A stretch of DNA of 64,000 nt from Flavobacteriales bacterium. GTDB lineage: Bacteria > Bacteroidota > Bacteroidia > Flavobacteriales_D > Sanyastnellaceae. The notes beneath the pieces are model-generated. The model was given only the letters and a program-made list of their open reading frames with translations, did not search any database and had not been told where the DNA came from. A program made the translations under genes and the position numbers. Shown here one piece after another: positions 38,246-47,570 of the stretch. The stretch lies in the NCBI GenBank assembly GCA_016722445.1, contig JADKIZ010000015.1, positions 66,665 to 130,664 of the forward strand, given 5' to 3'. Numbering within the stretch: the first letter of the stretch is position 1; each line of letters starts with the position of its first letter.

Positions 38246-39658
38246 ATGAAAATTGAACAAATTTATACGGTTGCTTAGCACAAGGTGCTTACTATATTGA
38301 AAGCGATGGCGAAGCAGTAGTGATTGATCCCCTTCGTGAGGTGAAACCATATTTACAGAAAGCAGCGAATAGCAATGCCACCATCAAATATGTTTTCGAA
38401 ACACATTTCCATGCCGATTTTGTAAGTGGTCACCTTGATTTGGCTAAACAAACTGGTGCAACGATTGTATACGGACCAACAGCCAAACCCAATTTTGAAG
38501 CACATGTGGCAACTGATGGCGAAATCATCAAAGTGGGTAAAATTAGTTTCGAAATTTACACACGCCTGGGCATACCATGGAGTCAACTTGTTTTTAATGA
38601 AAGATGAAAATGGCAAAGATGTAGCGCTATTTTCTGGCGACACTTATTTATCGGTGATGTTGGTCGCCCTGATCTTGCACAGAAAGTAATTGCTGAATTA
38701 ACGCAAGAAAACTTGCGGCGCATTTTGTATGATTCCTTGCACAAAGATTTTACCATTGGCAGATGATATCATTGTATATCCTGCACATGGAGCAGGTAGT
38801 GCTTGTGGCAAAAACATGAGCAAGGAAACTACGGATACATTGGGGCATCAAAAAGCAACCAATTATGCTTTACAAGCCATGAGTAAAGAAGCATTCATGA
38901 AGGAAGTACTCACTGGTTTAACGCCGCCTCCACAATATTTTCCACTGAATGTGTTGATGAATATTCAGGGATACGAAAGCATTGATGATGTATTAAAACG
39001 CGGCACTCAAGCATTGAGCCCAGATGCATTTGAAACAGCAGCCAATGAAACAGGTGCACTTATTTTGGATACAAGAGATGCTGAAGTATTTGCGAAAGGA
39101 TTTATACCTAACTCGATCAATATTGGAATTGATGGCAATTTTGCACCTTGGGTGGGTGCTATGATTCCTGATGTAAAACAAGAAATATTATTGGTCACAG
39201 ACGAAGGCAGAGAAGCTGAAGTAGTAACAAGATTGGCGCGTGTAGGTTATGATTTTTCAATTGGCTATCTCAATGGCGGATTTGCTGCTTGGAAAAATAA
39301 GGGGAAAGAAATAGACAGCATCCAACGTGTAAGTGCAGAAGAATTGGCAAGCATTGTGGAAAAAGAACCAAGTACATTAATCATGGATGTTCGGAAGAAA
39401 AGCGAATATGATAGCGAACATTTGCTAAATGCAGAAAATGCTTGTCTCGATTATATCAATGACAGTATGTTAAAAGTGGATAAAAATAAAACTTATTATG
39501 TGCATTGCGCAGGTGGTTATCGTTCTATGATTTTTGCTTCGATCCTCAAAGCACGTGGATATGATCACTTGATTGATGTAAGAGGTGGATTTAAAGCATT
39601 GAAGGAAAGCGGAAAGTTTAGTGTAACAGACTACGTTTGTCCAACCACACTTTTGTAA
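38246..39658 (+). CDS. Persulfide dioxygenase with two C-terminal rhodanese domains (frameshifts)
   Basis: About 470 residues. The metallo-beta-lactamase part (residues 1-240) has THFHADFVSGH (HxHxD metal motif), LHTPGHTxES across a break near 38570, LFSGDT and YPAHGAGSACG, as in ETHE1-type persulfide dioxygenases. Then two rhodanese domains. The first (ALILDTRDAEVF, VTDEGREAEV) lacks the active Cys; the second (LIMDVRKKSEYDSEHL, VHCAGGYRS) has it. It oxidises glutathione- or protein-persulfide to sulfite. Indels near 38270, 38570, 38650 and 38745. Central enzyme of the island. Confidence 0.85.
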
Positions 39659-39750
39659 GCACCAACATTTAAACAATCAGCGGAATATCATCTAAAATAA
39701 TCTCCAAAAGGAGATAGGAAAATTTTTGTCTAATTTTTAAATTAATCAAT

Positions 39751-40014
39751 ATGACACTCAAAGAAATCGTAAACAACCCTCAAACAACCATTATCGATGT
39801 ACGTTCTGAAGGTGAGTTTCAATCTGGACACTTTCCAGGAGCTAAAAACATTCCTTTAAATATCATCACCCAAAAATTGGATGAATTAAAGCAAATTAAA
39901 CATCCCATTGTAGTCTATTGTATGTCGGGAGCAAGAAGCAATAGCGCAGCTAGTTTTCTAAAACAATCGGGCATCGACAATATTTATGATGCAGGTGGTA
40001 TTTTTCAATTATGA
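39751..40014 (+). CDS. Single-domain rhodanese
   Basis: 87 residues: TIIDVRSEGEFQSGHFPGAKNIPL and the active loop VVYCMSGARSNSA with the persulfide Cys. The final GGIFQL is shorter than usual (the family often ends AGGW-xx), so a late frameshift is possible. A cytoplasmic sulfane-sulfur carrier that could accept sulfur from the neighbouring enzymes. Confidence 0.85.
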   Translation: MTLKEIVNNPQTTIIDVRSEGEFQSGHFPGAKNIPLNIITQKLDELKQIKHPIVVYCMSGARSNSAASFLKQSGIDNIYDAGGIFQL

Positions 40015-40033
40015 ATCTTAAAAACTAAAGAAG

Positions 40034-40341
40034 ATGCTAGGTTTTATCAAAAAATTATTTGGTCCGGTACCGATTATAAAGCATTGGTTGCTGATGGTGC
40101 AGTGATTGTTGACGTGCGCACACCACAAGAATACAAAGGCGGACATATCAAAGGATCCTTGAATATTCCCGTGAATATGATCGGTCAAAAAGTGAATGAC
40201 CTCAAGAAAAAAGGGAAACCAGTGATTACCTGCTGTGCCAGCGGTATGCGAAGTGCTTCTGCAGCAAGTATTTTAAAACAAGCCGGTATTGAAGCCTATA
40301 ATGGCGGTTCATGGGGTGGCTTACAAAATAAGATTGCATGA
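40034..40341 (+). CDS. Single-domain rhodanese 2 (frameshift near start)
   Basis: About 103 residues. MLGFIKKLFG, then after an indel near 40065 DYKALVADGAVIVDVRTPQEYKG-type sequence and an active loop ITCCASGMRSASA with two adjacent Cys, followed by GGSWGGLQNKIA. Overlaps the next gene by 4 bp, so coupled to a small DUF2892-like membrane protein, as in YgaP-type rhodanese-membrane systems. Confidence 0.83.
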
Positions 40342-40562
40342 TCCTGAATTGGCTAAGAGATTGGAATTGGGTTCGCATTTTCAGATTAGTGGTGGGGATT
40401 GCTGCACTTGTTCAAGGTATCCTCTACCATAATAATGTATTAGGGATGATGGGCGTAATCCTGCTTGCCCAGGCTGTTTTCAATATGGGCTGCTGTGGCG
40501 CTTCGGGTTGTGCTGTACCACAACGAAAATCAGCCAATAAAACAATTCAATCAAAGAGGTAG
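40338..40562 (+). CDS. Small DUF2892-like membrane protein
   Basis: 74 residues with two hydrophobic helices (IFRLVVGIAALVQGILY, MMGVILLAQAVFN) followed by a Cys-rich GCCGASGCAVPQ tail. DUF2892 segments form the membrane part of YgaP, a membrane rhodanese. Start overlaps the rhodanese stop. The cysteines may pass sulfane sulfur near the membrane, which is inference. Confidence 0.72.
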   Translation: MILNWLRDWNWVRIFRLVVGIAALVQGILYHNNVLGMMGVILLAQAVFNMGCCGASGCAVPQRKSANKTIQSKR

Positions 40563-40565
40563 AAT

Positions 40566-40784
40566 ATGAAGAGTTGGTTTAAAAACTGGTACTGGTATAT
40601 TCCTGGCTTATTAGTAGGCGCAGTAGGGGGCTATTTTTACTGGAAATATTTTGGATGTGATGGCAGCTGCTTAATCACCTCTAGCCCAGTAAGAAGCGTC
40701 CTTTATTTTGCAGTGATGGGACTGCTCCTCAATCAGATGCTTAAACCCTCCTCAAAAGACAAGATTTCTTCCAAATCATCATAG
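40566..40784 (+). CDS. DUF6132-like small membrane protein
   Basis: 72 residues: FKNWYWYIPGLLVGAVGGYFYW, then KYFGCDGSCLITSSPVRSVLYFAVMGLLL. Two TM helices and a CDGSCLITSSP motif typical of the DUF6132 family found in rhodanese operons. Function unknown. It follows the previous gene by 3 bp and precedes a terminator. Confidence 0.7.
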   Translation: MKSWFKNWYWYIPGLLVGAVGGYFYWKYFGCDGSCLITSSPVRSVLYFAVMGLLLNQMLKPSSKDKISSKSS

Positions 40785-40823
40785 TAAAGTCTCCTATCCT
40801 GAAAAACCTACTCATTTAATAGA

Positions 40824-40866
40824 CTAAGTTCATGTTTTTGCAAAAAAAACCTGAACTTAGTTTTTA
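40824..40866 (+). terminator. Terminator between rhodanese operon and YeeE genes
   Basis: CTAAGTTCA and TGAACTTAG pair, followed by TTTTT. The T-run abuts the ATG of the next gene, so it may be an attenuator for the YeeE pair. Confidence 0.6.
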
Positions 40867-41432
40867 TGAACTTCATTGAACTCATCAAACAACCATGGCC
40901 TTGGTATGTGGCTGGTCCACTGATTGGCCTCATGGTGCCAGCCCTATTAATTTTGGGCGATAAGAACTTTGGCATCTCCTCTTCCTTAAGACATATTTGT
41001 GCAGCTTGTTTACCTGCAAAAATCCCCTTCTTTACCTACGATTGGAAAAAGAAGTATGGAATCTGTTTTTGTAGGGGCGTATTATTGGGTGGCGTTATTT
41101 CAGCACAATTTTTAGCCAACCCCAATCCTGTTATTGTTAGCCCTAATCTTGCTAAAGCATTACAGCAATATGGAATCACCGATTTTCATTCGCTTGTACC
41201 AACACAATTGTTTAACTGGCCAAATCTGTTGACTTTAAAAGGAATCACAATGATGGTAGGTGGTGGATTCCTTGTTGGATTTGGAACACGTTATGCGGGT
41301 GGTTGTACGAGTGGACATGCCATTACTGGTTTGAGTAAACTGCAATGGCCTTCACTTGTTGCAACAATATGTTTTATGATTGGCGGTTTTGTGATGGCCA
41401 ATCTGATTCTCCCCTTTATTTTATCCCTTTAA
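40866..41432 (+). CDS. YeeE/YedE-family sulfur transporter, N-terminal half
   Basis: 188 residues, hydrophobic. The signature GFGTRYAGGCTSGHAITGLS contains the family cysteine. YeeE/TsuA proteins take up thiosulfate via conserved cysteines. It is followed 9 bp later by a second short YeeE gene; together they equal one full transporter, a split form common in Bacteroidota. Cysteines in HICAACLPAK are additional. Confidence 0.82.
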   Translation: MNFIELIKQPWPWYVAGPLIGLMVPALLILGDKNFGISSSLRHICAACLPAKIPFFTYDWKKKYGICFCRGVLLGGVISAQFLANPNPVIVSPNLAKALQQYGITDFHSLVPTQLFNWPNLLTLKGITMMVGGGFLVGFGTRYAGGCTSGHAITGLSKLQWPSLVATICFMIGGFVMANLILPFILSL

Positions 41433-41441
41433 TCATCGACG

Positions 41442-41964
41442 ATGTCAACCGAAATAAAAATCAACCAAACCCAGTTCCACATATCAATACCGATTTTGAA
41501 GTACGCACTGAAAATTCAATGTGTGAATCAAAGTGAATTGGACCAACCGCTTTGGCAAAACTGGAAATATGCCGTAGCCGGAATTGTGTTCGGTATTTTC
41601 TTAGTGAAATCAGAAGTGGTGTCTTGGTTCAGAATACAAGAAATGTTCAGGTTTCAATCCTTCCATATGTATGGTGTTATTGGCTCAGCTGTTGTAGTGG
41701 GTATCATCAGTGTACCAAATCATCAAACGCTTCAAGATCAAAACACTGGAAGGTGAGGAGATCAAATTTGAACCGAAGCAATTCAATAAAGGACAGATCT
41801 ATGGTGGTTTATTGTTTGGATTAGGATGGGCCATAACTGGCGCTTGTCCAGGACCACTTTTTGCGCAGATCGGGACAGGTACCACCGTAATATTCATTAC
41901 ATTGCTGAGCGCAATTGCCGGTACTTGGGTGTATGGTAAATTCAGAGAACGTCTGCCGCATTAA
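41442..41964 (+). CDS. YeeE/YedE-family sulfur transporter, C-terminal half (frameshifted)
   Basis: About 174 residues, joined over an indel near 41745. Two frames give WKYAVAGIVFGIFLVKSEVVSWFRIQEMFRFQSFHMYG and GGLLFGLGWAITGACPGPLFAQIG, the second YeeE cysteine motif. Pairs with the preceding half to form a thiosulfate or sulfane-sulfur transporter. Confidence 0.82.
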
Positions 41965-41979
41965 AACGCATTTGCTTTC

Positions 41980-42946
41980 ATGGGTAAGCACAAAACCGAT
42001 TGGGTCTTGTTTGCTATTCTTTGTAGTTGGTTGGTTCTTAGTTTCAGCTGCTCTGATGCTGTAACGACGAAGCCTTCAACACAATCCTTATGGGTAGGTA
42101 CTGCTGCGAATGAAATCCCTTATTATACTAGAAAAGATGGACCGCTCATTTGGTATGGTCATGAATTAATTGCCAAAACTGCCAAGTATATAGGTCCAAA
42201 AGGAACCGTTCTGCATATTACGAATGGTATGAATTGCCAAAACTGTCACTTGGATGCGGGCACAAGACCTTGGGGGAATAATTACGGTGCCGTATATGCG
42301 AATTATCCCAAATTCAGAGATCGCTCCGGCACAGTTGAAACCATTTACAAAAGAATTAATGATTGCATTGAAAGAAGTTTAAATGGAAAACCGCTAGATA
42401 CTTTATCAAAAGAAATACAAGCAATCGCTGCATACATCAATTGGTTAGAGAAGATGTACCCAAAGGAACCAAACCTGCTGGCTCGGGTATTCAGGATCTA
42501 CCTTTTCTTACAAGAGCAGCCGATCCCGTTCAAGGTAAAACCGTTTATATCCAAAAATGCCAACGTTGTCACGGTGCAAATGGTCAAGGCCAATTCATGC
42601 AAGGTGATTCAATGTATCAATATCCTCCTTTATGGGGGCCACATAGTTACAATACGGGAGCTGGATTATACCGATTGTCGAGATTAGCTGGTTTGTAAAA
42701 AACAATATGCCTTTTGAAACAGCGTATCATGCATCACAGTTAAGCAATGAAGAAGCTTGGGATGTGGCCGCTTTTGTGAACACACAATCAAGACCAATGA
42801 TGAATATCAGTCATGATTGGCCTAATATCTCCAAAAAACCATTTGATCATCCCTTTGGTCCGTATACCGATACCTTTAGTGTTCACCAACATCAATTAGG
42901 CCCTTTTGGAGTGATTAAAACTTACCATGAAAACAATAAACATTGA
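41980..42946 (+). CDS. TsdA-like dihaem cytochrome c lipoprotein (frameshift)
   Basis: About 322 residues. A lipobox (LVLSFSC) indicates a lipoprotein. Haem 1: NCQNCH in ITNGMNCQNCHLDAGTRP; then YPKFRDRSGTVETIYKRIN and CIERSLNGKPL. Haem 2: KCQRCHGANGQGQ after the break near 42460. This resembles TsdA, the thiosulfate dehydrogenase/tetrathionate reductase, and SoxA-like cytochromes. It probably oxidises thiosulfate in the periplasm and passes electrons to the respiratory chain. Direction of the reaction not decidable from sequence. Confidence 0.8.
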
Positions 42947-42983
42947 TGATTCAATTCGTATTTTTATTTTAAACCCAATTTAT

Positions 42984-43387
42984 ATGCGCCGCCTTTTATT
43001 TTTATTCGCATTTACTTGCATAGCTCTCTCAACTTTAAAAGCACAACATCGTATTGTTTGGGATATTCCACAAGGTGATACTGCAGCACAGCGAGGATTA
43101 TATAAACAAATCAATAATGTATTGACTGCAGCACCAGAAACAAAAATTGAAGTCGTATTTCATGGCAATGCAGTTTATGCCATGCTCAAGGATACGGGCT
43201 ATTTTAAAGAACAAATTCTTGACTTACACAAAAAAGGAGTATTGCTCGAGTTTTGTAACAATTCCTTAAAGGAAGAAATATTAATTTATCAAGAGTGATT
43301 CCTGAAGCAGTGGTGGTACCAGTTGCGGCATTAGAACTCGCCATGAAACAGGAAGAAGGTTGGAGTTATTTAAAAGCAGGTAATTAG
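42984..43387 (+). CDS. Exported DsrE-like protein (frameshift)
   Basis: About 134 residues. Signal peptide MRRLLFLFAFTCIALSTLKAQ. Then VFHGNAVYAML and GVLLEFCNNSLKE with a central Cys in the DsrE/DsrF-type position, and after an indel near 43272 a C-terminal VVVPVAALELAMKQEEGW. The mature protein resembles DsrE-fold sulfur carriers. Its periplasmic location next to TsdA suggests handling of sulfane sulfur outside the cytoplasm. Confidence 0.75.
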
Positions 43388-43399
43388 GATACATAAAAT

Positions 43400-43428
43400 G
43401 GCCTTTATCACTATGACGGATAAAGGCC
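43400..43428. terminator. Terminator between convergent sulfur operons
   Basis: GGCCTTTATC and GATAAAGGCC form a 10-bp stem. On the minus strand ATTTTATG follows, so it serves at least the DsrE gene. Confidence 0.6.
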
Positions 43429-43495
43429 AGGATCTTCCTTCGGCAAAGAGAACTAAATACCGAAGTAAGATTTTAAATAAGTACGGATGCTTATT

Positions 43496-43977
43496 CTAGA
43501 TAAATAACATGTGCACACCTTCACCTTCACTCTTCTTATAAAAATCTCCAACGGTGATGATATCGTTTACACCTTCGTATAAATCGTCTTTTTTATAGTG
43601 GAACATATCAAAAGCAAGTTTACAAGCCCACATTTTTACGCTGGATGCGGATAAAATATCCAGAAACTCTGAATTTCAGGCATATCAACTTTTTCCATTT
43701 CTTTTTTCATCATAGAAGTTGCAAGAGCTTCCATGCCTGGTAAACCACCTAACATGGTAGGCATATGCATTGAAGGATTACCTACAGTAGCAATATGCAA
43801 ATGTTCTAATTTCTTTTTATGCACCGCTTCTAATCCAAAGAAAGTAAAAAACATTTCGGCTTCAATCCCTTCCATTCTTGCTCCATTAGCTAATACAAAT
43901 GCTGCATATACGTTCTCTAATGTTCCTTTAGAGAGAATGATCATCATTTTCTTGATTGCACCTTTATTTTCATTCAT
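43496..43977 (-). CDS. DsrE/DsrF/DrsH-like family protein (one frameshift)
   Basis: About 160 residues. IILSKGTLENVYAAFVLANGA starts the fold; FTFFGLEAVHKKK and MPTMLGGLPGMEALATSMMKK follow. After an indel near 43660 the sequence ends VKMWACKLAFDMF with the sulfur-binding Cys and a C-terminal GVNDIITVGDFYKK. A cytoplasmic sulfur carrier, next to a TusE/DsrC-like protein. Last gene of the minus-strand operon. Confidence 0.8.
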
Positions 43978-43997
43978 GACTGATAATTTTTAAATGA

Positions 43998-44305
43998 TTA
44001 AATACAACTTGCAGGTTTAGGAATACCCGCAATTTTAGTCGCCGTTTTTAATGGGGCATTGGGAATAAAGCATAAAATTCTTTGATATCCACTACGCCGC
44101 TTTTACCCACACGACGAATACTCAAAGCCACTTGATTTTTCTGTTCTGTCTGTAAATACTTCACCACTTCCCAATGACGGGGTGTTAAAACTAACTCTGC
44201 TTCAGCAGCAAGTGCTTCTCCTACCTGTTCGTTCCATTGACTGAAATCAGTTAAGTAACCTTCTTCGTTTACGGTAATGGTTTTACCGGCAATTGTTTTT
44301 TCCAT
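43998..44305 (-). CDS. tusE: TusE/DsrC-family sulfur carrier (one frameshift)
   Basis: About 103 residues. LTDFSQWNEQVGEALAAE, LTPRHWEVVKYLQ and the C terminus LKTATKIAGIPKPASCI are typical of TusE/DsrC. The penultimate Cys (CysA) that carries sulfur is present. The second Cys (CysB), 10-11 residues before it in true DsrC, is Thr, so this is TusE-like and should not form the intramolecular trisulfide of dissimilatory DsrC. One indel near 44057. Lies between SQR and DsrE genes. Confidence 0.8.
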
Positions 44306-44330
44306 AAAATGGTTTTTATTGTTTGATGTA

Positions 44331-45558
44331 TTAATTATAATGTTTACCAGATTCGCTCATTGTTGCAGACACAAAAGGTATATGTGTTCCTTTGAGTAAT
44401 ACATTCCAGTAAATCCAACGGAATGCCAGTTTACCCATATGATTCATTCTACTTTCTTTTAATAAACGCAATGGGCCGATACCTGCAAAAGGAAAACCTC
44501 CTTCTACGGGTTCATGCGTATAATTGAAATCGATTAATAGTGCTTTACCACCACCTGTTTCAATAAAGCAGTTAGCATGACCATCAAATTCTTCTTTTAA
44601 AGGTTCACCTTTAATATAACGGAGAATATTTTCAGGAGGATCTCTGCTTCAAAATGCGCTACTGATCCCGCTTTAGAAGCAGGAATATTACTTGCATCAC
44701 CTAACACAAATACATTTGTATACTCTTTTGATTGCAATGTTGCTTTATGCGTAGGTACATAGTTCAGATCGTCGCCCATACCAGATCTTTCCATTAATTC
44801 ATCACCTTTATTGGTAGGTACCGTTACTAAAATATCAAAGGGCACTTCCTTGCCACCATAGTCAATGATTTTCTTGTTTTCATTATCGACTTGCTCAATA
44901 GCAAAATCACTTTGGATTTGAATGCCTTTTTCATGGAGCAAATGTTCTAGTGCTTCAGTTGCTTTAGGTTTTGTAAAAGCGCCACTCAGTGGAGTTAAGT
45001 AATCTCAACTTTATCCCGCATATGTTTATGCTTGAAAAAGAATCCGCAAGAAATGCAAATTCAAGTGGGGCTACAGGGCATTTAATCGGCATTTCGGTAA
45101 TATGTACTACCAGTTTGCTGCCTTCCAGTCTCTTAATTTATTCCTTAACGCGAGTGACCCTTCGAATGTATAAAAATCAAAAACTGATTTTTGCCATTCA
45201 GATCCTTTCATGCCTTCAGTTTCTTCAGGAGCAATTTTGCACCTGTTGCAACAATCAGGATATCATATTTCAATTCTTCGCCAGTACTTAATTCAATTTT
45301 ATTTTCTGTTGGATGAATACGCGCAATTTTTTGACGGATTAGTTCCACATCTTTGGAATAAATTCATCAATTGTTTTTACAATATCCTCTGGTGTATATA
45401 TATCAAAAGGTAAAAACAAATACCCTGGCTGATAATGATGTTCATCTTTTTCATCAATAATCGTAATATGCCAGTCGGGTTTTTTTTAAATCACGATGCA
45501 AATGATTGGCCATCATTGTACCTGCGGTACCTGCTCCAAGAATGACTAAATTTTTCAT
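44331..45558 (-). CDS. sqr: Sulfide:quinone oxidoreductase-type FAD protein (frameshifts)
   Basis: About 408 residues. MKNLVILGAGTAGTMMANHL is the FAD-binding fold. Reading through indels near 45485, 45350, 45240, 45100 and 44650 gives HYQPGYLFLPFDIYTPED, ILIVATGA-type and FDILVTVPTNKGDEL segments, FVLGDASNIPASKAGSVAHF (second FAD motif) and a C terminus CFIETGGGKALLIDFNYTHE. It oxidises sulfide to persulfide or polysulfide and reduces quinone. First gene of a minus-strand operon with TusE- and DsrE-like proteins. Confidence 0.82.
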
Positions 45559-45694
45559 GTGTTTGTTGTTGATTGAATACAACACAAAATTCAATCAGAA
45601 AACACAGCCAAATCATGATTTTACAACATTCAAAGGATGATGTTTGTCAATAAATAACTGATTGTTTGTCAATTTTTGCAAACTAGTTTCCTTG

Positions 45695-45710
45695 TGTGAT
45701 ATATGTCACC
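45695..45710 (+). promoter_or_regulatory. Crp/Fnr-type operator 3
   Basis: TGTGATATATGTCACC, near-perfect palindrome in the divergent sqr/CoA-disulfide reductase region. TAATATTG (45732-45739), one mismatch from a -7 box, is centred 33 bp downstream on the plus strand. Confidence 0.55.
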
Positions 45711-45785
45711 ATAGAGTCCGTTTATTACCTCTAATATTGTCGGTTTTTTTTCTCCAGGAATCAGCTTTTCAGGAACAGTTGCTTG

Positions 45786-45801
45786 TATGATGAAAGTCAC
45801 A
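45786..45801 (+). promoter_or_regulatory. Crp/Fnr-type operator 4
   Basis: TATGATGAAAGTCACA (one half TCACA perfect). Its centre is 32 bp before the centre of TACTTTTG (45822-45829), a perfect TAnnTTTG box 21 bp before the ATG at 45851. Confidence 0.6.
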
Positions 45802-45850
45802 CAATTCATTTTTACATCTTCTACTTTTGTTCCTGTTAAAAGATTACAAC

Positions 45851-47506
45851 ATGAAATACGTTATTATTGGAGCAGTTGCAGGAGGAGCTAGTACAGCAGC
45901 AAGCTTAAGAAGACTAGATGAACATGCAGAAATAGTCATCTTTGAAAAAGGAGAATATATATCCTATGCCAACTGCGGATTGCCTTATTATATTGGGGAT
46001 GTTATCAAAGACAGAAATAAACTCTTTGTACAAACTGCCGCCGCATTTAATCAAAGATTCAATATTGATGTACGTGTAAGTACAGAAGTAACGCCATCAA
46101 CCCTAGTTCAAAAACAATCACTGCTGTACATCAGTTAACTGGTAAAGTATATGATGAATCCTATGATAAACTCATTTTATCTCCTGGTGCCGAGCCAGTT
46201 CGTCCACCTTTACCTGGTATTGATACCCCGGGCATCTTTACATTAAGAAATGTAAAAGATACCGACTATATCAAAGCACACGTGCAACAACAGGGCATTA
46301 AAAAGCAGTGGTGATTGGTGCTGGTTTTATTGGGCTGGAAATGGCTGAGAATTTTCGTGACCTAGGGTTGGAAGTAACTATTATTGAAATGATCAACCAA
46401 GTGATGGCACCGGTTGATTATCCCATTGCAACCATTGTACAACAACATATCCGCTCGAAAGGTGTGGATCTTCGTTTAAACACTGCGGTGACTGGATTTG
46501 CTAAAACAATCAATCAATAGAAGTATCACTTAATACCGAGAAGTATTAACTGCCGATATGGTGATTCTTTCAATTGTGTACGTCCGGATACAAAACTAGC
46601 CGTGAATGCCGGTTTAAAAATTGGCACAGCGCGTGGTATCTGGGTGAATGAATATCTGCAAACATCTGATCCTTCTATCTATGCTGTAGGTGATGCCATT
46701 GAATTTGAAAACCCCATTACACATCAATCAATGATTACTTATTTGGCTGGACCTGCGAATAAGCAGGGTCGAATTTGTGCCAATAATGTAGTGCTAGGCA
46801 ATGTGCAAACTTATAAAGGATCGATTAATACGGCGATTGTGAAAGTTTTTGATATGACGGTTGCTACAGCAGGTACGGCATCCAAACATTTAACTACTGC
46901 TGATCAAACATAAATGTCAACAACACATAATGGTTCACATGCTTCGTATTACCCTGGATCAAAACAAATGACCATTCAAATTGCGTTTTCACCTGATAAT
47001 GGTCAGCTATATAGTGCCCAAATTGCAGGATTTGATGGCGTTGATAAACGACTGGATATTTTATCTACCTATATCAAACAGCAAAAAACGATTTATGATT
47101 TGATTGAGTTTGAACATGCTTATGCACTCCCTATTCTTCTGCAAAGGATCCCGTAAACATGGCAGGATTTGTTGCTGAAAATATTTTATTAGAACGCTTA
47201 AAAGTGTTTTACTGGAATCAGATGGATCAAATTCAACCTGAGGATCTCTTGATAGATGTACGCCGGAAAGATGAGTATGATACAGGCAAAATTGGCAATG
47301 CGATCAATCTGCCAGTTGATGAACTTCGAAGCAGATTGTCGGAAATTCCGAAAGACAAGAAAATCTTTATTTACTGTGAAGCAGGTCTAAGGGGTTATCT
47401 CGCACAACGAATTTTGAAGCAAAATGGATTTTCATCAGTGGCTAATTTATCTGGCGGATATCATAGTTGGAAAGATTGTACCACAGAAGCGGGTTTGCTC
47501 AAATAA
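45851..47506 (+). CDS. CoA-disulfide/persulfide reductase with rhodanese domain (frameshifts)
   Basis: About 552 residues. The FAD domain MKYVIIGAVAGGASTAASLR is followed by ISYANCGLPYYIG, where Cys42 corresponds to the single active Cys of CoA-disulfide reductase. Then a NADH-binding VVIGAGFIGLEMAENFRDLG and IYAVGDAIEFENP. The C-terminal rhodanese (LIDVRRKDEYDTGKIGNA, IYCEAGLRGYLA) carries a second active Cys. This is the CoADR-rhodanese (NADH-dependent persulfide reductase) architecture that reduces CoA-persulfide or polysulfide. Indels near 46110, 46300, 46520, 46550, 46905 and 47145. Divergent from sqr. Confidence 0.87.
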
Positions 47507-47554
47507 ACATCCTGATTTATTTAGTAGAAAAGGAGACTGAAATCAATCCTCTCC

Positions 47555-47562
47555 TACCTTTG
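47555..47562 (+). promoter_or_regulatory. -7 box of ctaA
   Basis: TACCTTTG, a perfect TAnnTTTG box, 8 bp before the ATG at 47571. Confidence 0.55.
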
Positions 47563-47570
47563 CATGCGTT

